Below, piece after piece: positions 6,744 to 11,230 of a stretch of DNA of 11,230 nucleotides. The notes under the pieces are model-generated. The model was not told where the DNA came from, made no database searches, and saw only the letters and a program-made list of their open reading frames with translations. Origin of the DNA: Desulfobacteraceae bacterium (GTDB lineage: Bacteria > Desulfobacterota > Desulfobacteria > Desulfobacterales > SG8-13); NCBI GenBank assembly GCA_029287875.1, contig JARFQH010000385.1, positions 1 through 11,230 of the forward strand. Direction: 5' to 3'. The position numbers were made by a program, and so were the translations under genes. The stretch's first letter is position 1, and every line of letters starts with the position of its first letter.

Positions 6744-6901
6744 GTAACCGTTCACAGGGTTGCAAAGTCCGATGCGCTACAAACCACCTAATTGTAAGCG
6801 TTTACAGGGTGCTGCAGATGCAAGGCGTCGGATGCGCAGACGTACTTTTGTACTTCAAGTACCCGATAACAAAGCAGATGCGGTGCCCTGTAAATGCTTA
6901 C
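6744..6901. mobile_element. 158-bp MITE with IS66-type ends
   Basis: Non-coding element flanked by a perfect 8-bp direct repeat. The left end is GTAACCGTTCACAGGG (6744-6759). The right end, reverse-complemented, is GTAAGCATTTACAGGG (6886-6901). They match at 13 of 16 positions. Ends starting GTAA with an 8-bp duplication are the known signature of the IS66 family, so I infer a non-autonomous derivative moved by an IS66-family transposase elsewhere. A second left end, GTAAGCGTTTACAGGG, lies inside at 6794-6809 and matches the right end at 15 of 16, making 6794-6901 a 108-bp imperfect palindrome with GTACTT/AAGTAC near its centre. No transposase remnant is seen. It sits 19 bases past the stop of the last permease gene. 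Confidence 0.8.
6794..6901. repeat. inner 108-bp imperfect palindrome of the MITE
   Basis: Inner left end GTAAGCGTTTACAGGG pairs with the right terminus at 15 of 16 bases; beyond this the arms still match at about 22 of 28. The centre contains GTACTTCAAGTAC. In RNA it would fold into a long hairpin. It may be an older, smaller form of the element, with 6744-6793 a partial duplicate of the left end. Confidence 0.7.
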
Positions 6902-6909
6902 CTGCTTTC
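6902..6909 (+). repeat. target-site duplication, right copy
   Basis: CTGCTTTC directly after the right GTAA-type end; identical to 6736-6743. Removing one copy and the element restores a continuous sequence downstream of the permease operon. Confidence 0.8.
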
Positions 6910-6920
6910 GCTCTTCCGGC

Positions 6921-7535
6921 TCATCCCAAGCTCCACCCGAGCATCAGCAAGCCAATGGCGGCCACCCAGCTGCCGGCGACGCGTACCGCGATCCGCATCC
7001 ACACGATGCGCAGCGACATCACGAAACCCGAAGCAAGCGCGACCACGACAAAGATGGCACTGCCAATCCCCGCAAGCCCGAGTGCTTCGCGCTGCACTGC
7101 GGCAATCCCCGTTCCGTTCAGCCATCCGTGCAGCAGCCCGACAGCCACCGCGATCCCCAGGACCACAGCCGGAGAAAGCCGCCGGTCAGCCGCCGTGAGT
7201 GCCCCAAGTACCAAGAACGACACGCAGGTCATCGTGCCGGGCAACAGCGCCTGTCCGAACAAATAACCGGCCACGCCGCTGAGGAGCCAGGCGCCGGTCA
7301 GCCCGAACAGCGTCCGTCGCCCCGCCGCAGGGCCATTGAGTCCCGCAAGCATTGACATGGCCAGGATGGGAAGGAGGTCGTCCGGGCTCAGCAGCACGTG
7401 CGATATGCCGTCGTAGAGCGGGCCGAGCCCGGTCGTGACCAGATGGGCTTCAGCCGGCGACGGTAAGAACGTGGTGGCAACCACGCCGAGCGCCACTCCA
7501 CAGGACTTCGCTGCAATGGAAACCCTCACCTTCAT
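6921..7535 (-). CDS. HupE/UreJ-like membrane protein, divergent paralogue
   Basis: A 204-residue polytopic membrane protein. The start ATG 7535 overlaps the previous gene's TGA as ATGA. The longer frame from 7619 is only antisense-like run-in. The signal peptide ends SPAEA before His31, then about five hydrophobic segments follow. Against the neighbouring HupE it is the same length and keeps His31, His46, Asp52 and His136 at identical positions (SHVLLSPDDLLPILAM, GLLHGWLNGTG). But it has lost the other ligands of the HGHAHGTE motif: positions 138, 140 and 143 are Trp, Asn and Gly. I infer a degenerate or accessory subunit of a metal permease rather than an independent transporter. It is the last gene of the operon. 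An unrelated membrane protein with chance coincidences is the alternative, but the matched spacing makes that unlikely. Confidence 0.8.
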   Translation of the reverse strand: MKVRVSIAAKSCGVALGVVATTFLPSPAEAHLVTTGLGPLYDGISHVLLSPDDLLPILAMSMLAGLNGPAAGRRTLFGLTGAWLLSGVAGYLFGQALLPGTMTCVSFLVLGALTAADRRLSPAVVLGIAVAVGLLHGWLNGTGIAAVQREALGLAGIGSAIFVVVALASGFVMSLRIVWMRIAVRVAGSWVAAIGLLMLGWSLG

Positions 7536-8146
7536 GCCAACGCACTCCACAGGAAGCCGGCCCCGGCCAGGGACACCACGGCACCGGAGAACCGCAACGC
7601 GACCCGCCCCGCCGGCCACTTGTGCACCACGCCAATTGCGACACCGACGCCGTGGAGACAGCCGGTCGCGATGACGAATCCGATGCTGTACAACAATGCG
7701 CTCTGCCCGGGGGGCAGCTCCGTGCCGTGGGCGTGGCCGTGAAAAACAGCGAAAAACGCCACGATCACCCCGGCCACGATGAGCGGAGGCTTCGCCTCAC
7801 GCGCCACCATGAGCCCGAGCAGCACCGCGGAAAGCGCGATCCCGACCTCGACGCCGGGCAGCGGGATCCCGAGGAGACCGAAAAAACCCCCGAATGCCAT
7901 CATCATGGGGAAGGTTACGGGCAGCAGCCACACGGCGGGTGGGCCCAGCTGCGCACCCCACAGGCCGACCGCGATCATGGCCAGCACGTGATCGAGCCCG
8001 GAAATCGGGTGACTCAGTCCGGTCAGGAACCCCTGCGCCTGGCCCTGCTGGACGTGCGCGAAGGCCGGCAAGGCGCTTGCAAAGAGCATCAACAGGGCCA
8101 ACAATGCCTCGTATGCATGCAGTGATGGAAAATGGAAACGTTTCAT
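7532..8146 (-). CDS. hupE: HupE/UreJ family metal permease
   Basis: A 204-residue inner-membrane protein of the HupE/UreJ family, known as nickel (in cyanobacteria also cobalt) permeases that feed hydrogenase or urease. The start ATG 8146 overlaps the upstream stop as ATGA, with GGGGGA about seven bases before it. The signal peptide ends ALPAFA, leaving His31 as the mature N-terminus. The family signature HPISGLDHVLAMIAVG contains His46, Asp52 and His53. The second signature FHGHAHGTE contains His136, His138, His140 and Glu143. GCLHGVGVAIG supplies His165. About six hydrophobic segments are visible. No hydrogenase or urease gene is in the window, so nickel is likely from the family but not shown. 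The name hupE is by family, not by proven orthology. Confidence 0.9.
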   Translation of the reverse strand: MKRFHFPSLHAYEALLALLMLFASALPAFAHVQQGQAQGFLTGLSHPISGLDHVLAMIAVGLWGAQLGPPAVWLLPVTFPMMMAFGGFFGLLGIPLPGVEVGIALSAVLLGLMVAREAKPPLIVAGVIVAFFAVFHGHAHGTELPPGQSALLYSIGFVIATGCLHGVGVAIGVVHKWPAGRVALRFSGAVVSLAGAGFLWSALA

Positions 8147-9150
8147 CGCAGTCCCCCAAGCAGCAAAACAATGCGTTGAATGGTCCAGTAAGCACCCAGC
8201 GACCCCACAGTATAACCGGGCAGCGCCTCGATGAGCCTCGGCCACCGGATTTCCAGGGTGCGGAACGCACGTTCGAGCGCCACGATCATCCCCACGAAGA
8301 AGATCTGGCCGATCTCGACCCCCACGTTGAACAGCAGCAGCGCCAGCGGGATCTCCGCCTGCGGCAGACCCATCGTCGTCAACCCGCTGGCGAAGCCGAA
8401 TCCGTGGAGCAGGCCGAAGGCGAAGGCCACCACCCAGGGGTGCCGGATCGTGAAACTCGTCTGCCCCCGCCATCGGCGCACGATCTCGGGCCCCAGGAAC
8501 AGGATGCTGAGCGCGATGGCGGCATTCAGCGGGGGCACCGGAGCGCTTGCGTAGCCCAGGGTGGCGATGGCCAGGGTGATGCTGTGCGCCACCGTAAACG
8601 ATGTGATCGTCTTGAGCAGCATCCAGCGGTCGGCCACGATGAGCAGCAGGCCGAGAACGAAGAGCAGGTGGTCGACGCCGAGCAGGATGTGCTCGATGCC
8701 GAGACGCAGATACGCCCCCGACCGCTGCCAGCCCGTCGTCCGGGCGCCGAGCGTCACCGAGGGGTTGACCGGTTTGAGCAGGTGGCTCTCAAGCCGCCCA
8801 TCGGCATGGTGGACGCGGATGATGACGTCGGTGATCGTCGATTCCAGGCCGTCGATGGCCAGGGTCTTCCCATCAATGCCGTCCCGGCAACGCAGGGTGC
8901 CGCGGACCACGACGGCACCGGGCGTGACCTGCTGCCGCCCGGGCGTCGTCAGGCGGCACTCCTGGGGAATGATCGGTGCGATGGTGATCTCGACTTCGCC
9001 GCCCGATGGCTTCTTCCAGAGGAAATTGTAGGTGTTCGGGCCGGTCTCGCGCAATTCGAGGAAGCCGGGCCGCAACTCGTGGGCGGCGGCGAGCCGCACA
9101 CCGGCGACGAGGATCAGCCCAGCGAGAAGCAGGCGCGCCGATGACTTCAT
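8143..9150 (-). CDS. HupE/UreJ_2-type membrane protein with periplasmic domain
   Basis: A 335-residue protein of the second HupE/UreJ family. The start ATG 9150 (MKSSARLLLAG) has AGGGAGG six bases upstream and overlaps the previous stop as ATGA. The signal peptide ends LAAA before His24 (HELRPGFLELRE). A periplasmic beta-rich domain of about 120 residues follows, then a membrane domain from about 145. Signatures: GIEHILLGVDHLLFVLG (His154, Asp160, His161), SFTVAHSITLAIATLG (His189), FGLLHGFGFASGL (His249) and FNVGVEIGQIFFV (Glu279). These histidines and acids in helices fit metal passage, and the leading domain may deliver metal. Transport function is inferred from the family name; the family is poorly characterised. 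The upstream reading to 9402 is the shifted frame of the isomerase gene. Confidence 0.88.
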   Translation of the reverse strand: MKSSARLLLAGLILVAGVRLAAAHELRPGFLELRETGPNTYNFLWKKPSGGEVEITIAPIIPQECRLTTPGRQQVTPGAVVVRGTLRCRDGIDGKTLAIDGLESTITDVIIRVHHADGRLESHLLKPVNPSVTLGARTTGWQRSGAYLRLGIEHILLGVDHLLFVLGLLLIVADRWMLLKTITSFTVAHSITLAIATLGYASAPVPPLNAAIALSILFLGPEIVRRWRGQTSFTIRHPWVVAFAFGLLHGFGFASGLTTMGLPQAEIPLALLLFNVGVEIGQIFFVGMIVALERAFRTLEIRWPRLIEALPGYTVGSLGAYWTIQRIVLLLGGLR

Positions 9151-10055
9151 TCCGAACCTCCCTGGCCGGCTTTTGTCGCGGCTTCGGCAGTTCCTTGGGC
9201 CTCGGCCCGCTGTTTCACCGTTACGCGATAGCTTTGGAGCATTCGCTCGTACATCTTGTTCAGCTCCTTTGTCCGGCGCTCGGCAAGGAACTCCCGTTCG
9301 ACAATGGGACGGATTTCCCCGAGCTGGGGAAGGTTCCCATCGACCTTTTCGCGGACGAAAACGAGGTGCAGACCATAGGCCGACTCCAGGGGGCCGGTCC
9401 ACTGTCCCGGCTCTGCTTTCAACAACTCTTGGGCAAATTCCCGGCCAAAGGAACGCGCCACCTCTCGCATCGGCTCGAGCGGCCGTTCGGCCGGCAGCAT
9501 CGACGCATCCCCGAGCTGTTCGGTCGCTATGTCGGGGCCCTGAGACCGGAGCTGGACCAGCAGTTGCTCGGCTTCAGTGAGAACCGTTGTACCTCTTTTC
9601 TCAGGGTTCAGGTACACCTGCCGGTATGAAACTTGCGGTTCGGAGCGGAAGGCGTCGGGATTCTGGTCGAGCCACGCCTGGAGTTCGGTGTCGGTGGGCA
9701 GCGTCGCGTTGATGGCGTCTTCCGACAGAAACTCCAGCTTCTGACGAAGCCGCCGCCGGATGATGGTGTCGTCACGGTCGAGTCCCATCGCCATCGCTTC
9801 GCGCGCCGCCATCTCCTCGCGCACGGCGTCGTCGATCAGTCCCTTCAATTCCTGATCGGTTGGCGGCCGCAGCCAGGTCCGTGAAAACCTTGCGACGATC
9901 GCGTCGACCTGGCCGGGAGTAATGACGATGACGTTCGATCCCGGACCACCACCGCCCCACAAGTGAAACACCAGAAAGATCAGGGCGCCGATGGCGAGGA
10001 AATGAACGAGCGGCTCCCGCAGCCAGTGAACGAGTCCCCTTAGCAGTGCACTCAT
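9147..10055 (-). CDS. membrane-anchored parvulin-type peptidyl-prolyl isomerase
   Basis: A 302-residue periplasmic folding factor. The N-terminus has one uncleaved membrane helix (LREPLVHFLAIGALIFLVF, about residues 12-30) followed by a Gly-rich linker. A charged helical region with EEMAAREAMAMGLDRDDTIIRRRLRQK resembles the SurA/PpiC N-terminal chaperone part. A rotamase-type domain follows (about 145-260; SEPQVSYRQVYLNPEKR, QWTGPLESAYGLHLVFVREK, the usual parvulin GP...GxHxV ending). The tail is polar. The reaction expected is cis/trans isomerisation of X-Pro bonds of exported proteins. It overlaps the HupE/UreJ_2 gene by ATGA and lies 16 bases after ecotin, so it is probably dedicated to the permease products. 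The start ATG 10055 has only a weak AAAGGT site. Confidence 0.88.
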   Translation of the reverse strand: MSALLRGLVHWLREPLVHFLAIGALIFLVFHLWGGGGPGSNVIVITPGQVDAIVARFSRTWLRPPTDQELKGLIDDAVREEMAAREAMAMGLDRDDTIIRRRLRQKLEFLSEDAINATLPTDTELQAWLDQNPDAFRSEPQVSYRQVYLNPEKRGTTVLTEAEQLLVQLRSQGPDIATEQLGDASMLPAERPLEPMREVARSFGREFAQELLKAEPGQWTGPLESAYGLHLVFVREKVDGNLPQLGEIRPIVEREFLAERRTKELNKMYERMLQSYRVTVKQRAEAQGTAEAATKAGQGGSE

Positions 10056-10071
10056 GAATCCCGATTACCTT

Positions 10072-10548
10072 TCAACCGTTTTCCATTACGTTCACTTCCG
10101 CCCCGGCCTCCCATATTCGATAGCGCACTTCAACGCCTTCGGGCACATACACCACGATGGGCAGGCGGCTGTTGTAGCGGATGAAATACGGTTCGCCACC
10201 GAGCCTGACAAACCGGTCTACTTTGGGCGCATTTGGATCGACCGCCATAAGCGTGCCGCCCATCGGACCCAGTTTTTTGACCGTGTAGCGTGGATACCCC
10301 CAGCCTTTGATCGTCTCCTTTTCGATTTGACCACCGAAAAAGTAAGTGTTCGCTTCGTCAACCGCAACTGTTTTACCGACCATCAGTTCCACCCTGAATA
10401 CGGATTCATCATCCTGCTTCGGAAGCTGCAGGACATACCTGACCATGCCCTCCCCGGCCGGCGGAAATGCTTTCATGGTGTCCGCCGCCTGAGCGGATAT
10501 GACTGCAGTCAAAAACGAAAAGGCGACGATTGAGCCTGCCGTAATCAT
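10072..10548 (-). CDS. eco: ecotin, periplasmic serine-protease inhibitor
   Basis: A 158-residue ecotin. Strong matches to the family run throughout: GEGMVRYVLQLPKQDDESVF, RVELMVGKT, GWGYPRY, RYNSRLPIVVYVPEGVEVRYRIWEA. The signal peptide ends ISAQA before Ala22, giving a 137-residue mature protein, close to the E. coli one. Ecotin forms a dimer that clasps trypsin-fold proteases. The reactive-site loop here reads GGTLMAVDP, aligning with STMMACPD of E. coli, so P1 would be Leu100. Oddly, the protein has no Cys at all, so the disulfide that holds this loop in E. coli (Cys50-Cys87) is absent. The start is fixed by AAGGAGG five bases before ATG 10548. It is the first gene before the isomerase-permease chain, 16 bases upstream of it. 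Confidence 0.93.
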   Translation of the reverse strand: MITAGSIVAFSFLTAVISAQAADTMKAFPPAGEGMVRYVLQLPKQDDESVFRVELMVGKTVAVDEANTYFFGGQIEKETIKGWGYPRYTVKKLGPMGGTLMAVDPNAPKVDRFVRLGGEPYFIRYNSRLPIVVYVPEGVEVRYRIWEAGAEVNVMENG

Positions 10549-10702
10549 GTTGCCTCCTTGTAACTATCAATGAAGTAAATGATACTGAATGGTGTTTGCG
10601 CTTTCGGAGCCTCCGTGGATAGCCATCCATCTGAATGGCTATTTTGGCAGCCTGTTATCGTCCTTTCCTGGCGCACAGCGGTTGAAAAACAAAGTACCGA
10701 CA
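10549..10702. other. gap between DUF3604 gene and ecotin
   Basis: 154 bases. It contains a hairpin, ATAGCCAT and ATGGCTAT (10619-10642). A T run follows it only on the plus strand (ATTTTGG); on the minus strand CCACGG follows. Read-through from the DUF3604 gene into ecotin is therefore possible. A TATCAT box lies about 30 bases before the ecotin start codon, but no good -35 partner is seen. Confidence 0.4.
10619..10642 (+). other. 8-bp hairpin downstream of the DUF3604 gene
   Basis: ATAGCCAT, loop ccatctga, ATGGCTAT, then TTTTGG on the plus strand. The T run is on the wrong strand for the minus-strand genes on either side, so it is not a convincing terminator for them. Confidence 0.35.
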
Positions 10703-11230
10703 CTAACCTTTCGGTGAGTACCAGATGGGTGACGTGTAGGCGCGTTCCTGAGTCTTTAGCGGTATTCCCTTGGGCAGATCCAGCTTGAACTTGACCCGAT
10801 CATAGGCCGTCCACCGTGGGGTCGGAATCTCGATGACCCTGGCATAGTAGAAGGCACGCAGCTTCGGATCGAAGTCCGGGTCGGTCCACACCGCGCCCAG
10901 TTCCGAGGCGCCGATGGTGTTGGTCCAGCTCGGGATCGATAGATCGACCGTGTCGCCGACCGGCGGCAGCTTGCCGTCCGTGCCTGGCTTGCGGCCATCC
11001 GACCACGCAACCTCGTAGACCTTCTCCTGCGCCTTGCCGTCGGCGTCCAGCCAGCCCTTGATGATTTGGATGCGATCGATGTTCGCTCCCATCGGATCGC
11101 GCAGCGCATACACCAGAAAGCTCGGCGCCTTGCCCTTTGGCGCCTGCCTGAGATCACCCCCCATCGGCACTCCCTTGCTGTAACCAATCTGCGCCAGGTC
11201 ACGCCGCTTGGCGTCGTCCTGGGTGAAATC
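10703..11230 (-). CDS. DUF3604 domain protein, C-terminal part (runs off window)
   Basis: The reading frame is open to the right edge, giving the last 175 residues; the real start lies outside. GTG 11168-11170 or the following ATG are internal. Recognised as the C-terminal region of DUF3604 proteins from DLAQIGYSKGVPMGGDL, APSFLVYALRDPMGANIDRI, IIKGWLDADGKAQEKVYEVA, SWTNTIGASELGAVW and AFYYARVIEIPTPRW, ending ERAYTSPIWYSPKG. The family is widespread in marine and environmental bacteria and is often secreted; its biochemical role is not established. The IxIIKGW and YYARVIEIPTPRW elements are typical of the beta-sandwich tail. It is in the same direction as ecotin, 154 bases upstream, and is possibly part of the same locus. 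Confidence 0.85.
   Translation of the reverse strand, partial: DFTQDDAKRRDLAQIGYSKGVPMGGDLRQAPKGKAPSFLVYALRDPMGANIDRIQIIKGWLDADGKAQEKVYEVAWSDGRKPGTDGKLPPVGDTVDLSIPSWTNTIGASELGAVWTDPDFDPKLRAFYYARVIEIPTPRWTAYDRVKFKLDLPKGIPLKTQERAYTSPIWYSPKG

Noticed and set aside
6744..6901. Palindrome read as a CRISPR repeat, riboswitch or tRNA-like RNA
   Set aside because: There is only one unit, no spacer array and no tRNA fold; the 8-bp flanking duplication and GTAA ends show a mobile element instead.
6760..7355. Plus-strand ORFs crossing the mobile element and the last permease gene
   Set aside because: Low-complexity Pro/Ser/Arg-rich products, antisense to a real membrane protein, no ribosome binding site.
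7894..9144. 416-codon plus-strand ORF over the permease genes
   Set aside because: It is antisense to two well-recognised HupE/UreJ genes, rich in Arg/Pro/Gln with no domain, and typical of open shadow frames in GC-rich DNA.
9151..9402. Longer start of the HupE/UreJ_2 protein at 9402
   Set aside because: The signal peptide begins at MKSSARLLL (9150) with a good ribosome binding site; the upstream part is the isomerase gene in another frame.

Overview
The window looks like a piece of a Gram-negative chromosome, most likely a Desulfobacterota (Desulfosarcina/Desulfobacterium-type) bacterium. Lipoproteins, an OmpA-family protein, periplasmic ecotin and HupE/UreJ permeases show an outer membrane. 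The PAS hybrid kinase, the solo tyrosine recombinase and the IS66-like repeat fit that group, but the assignment is inferred from general protein character and no phylogenetic marker is present.

Layout. Positions 1-2700 are AT-rich and gene-poor: a non-coding stretch with one doubtful small ORF, a HAD-family phosphatase with a lipoprotein-like N-terminus (minus), a 46-residue two-helix membrane protein (minus), and a tyrosine recombinase (plus) broken by two single-base frameshifts. Positions 2711-4333 encode a soluble PAS-histidine kinase-receiver hybrid (minus). Around 5012 two gene remnants lie back to back, the C-terminus of an acyl-CoA dehydrogenase (minus) and the C-terminus of an unidentified membrane protein (plus). 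Both have lost their 5' parts at the same point, so this looks like a deletion or rearrangement joint. A strong hairpin terminator then separates them from a VWA-TSP3-OmpA lipoprotein (minus, 5253-6413).

Positions 6744-6901 hold a 158-bp non-coding mobile element. It has GTAA-starting terminal inverted repeats, an internal second left end, and a perfect 8-bp target duplication. I read it as an IS66-type MITE.

The GC-rich right half (6921-11230) is one co-directional minus-strand block. Going downstream these are: the C-terminus of a DUF3604 protein, ecotin (periplasmic serine-protease inhibitor), a membrane-anchored parvulin-type peptidyl-prolyl isomerase, a large HupE/UreJ-type membrane protein, a classical HupE/UreJ metal permease, and a same-length degenerate HupE paralogue. 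The last four are chained by three successive ATGA (4-nt) stop/start overlaps, which predicts tight translational coupling. No hydrogenase or urease gene is present, so the transported metal is unknown. The most interesting idea here is that this is a multi-subunit metal permease with its own periplasmic folding factor, and with a protease inhibitor encoded 16 bp upstream.
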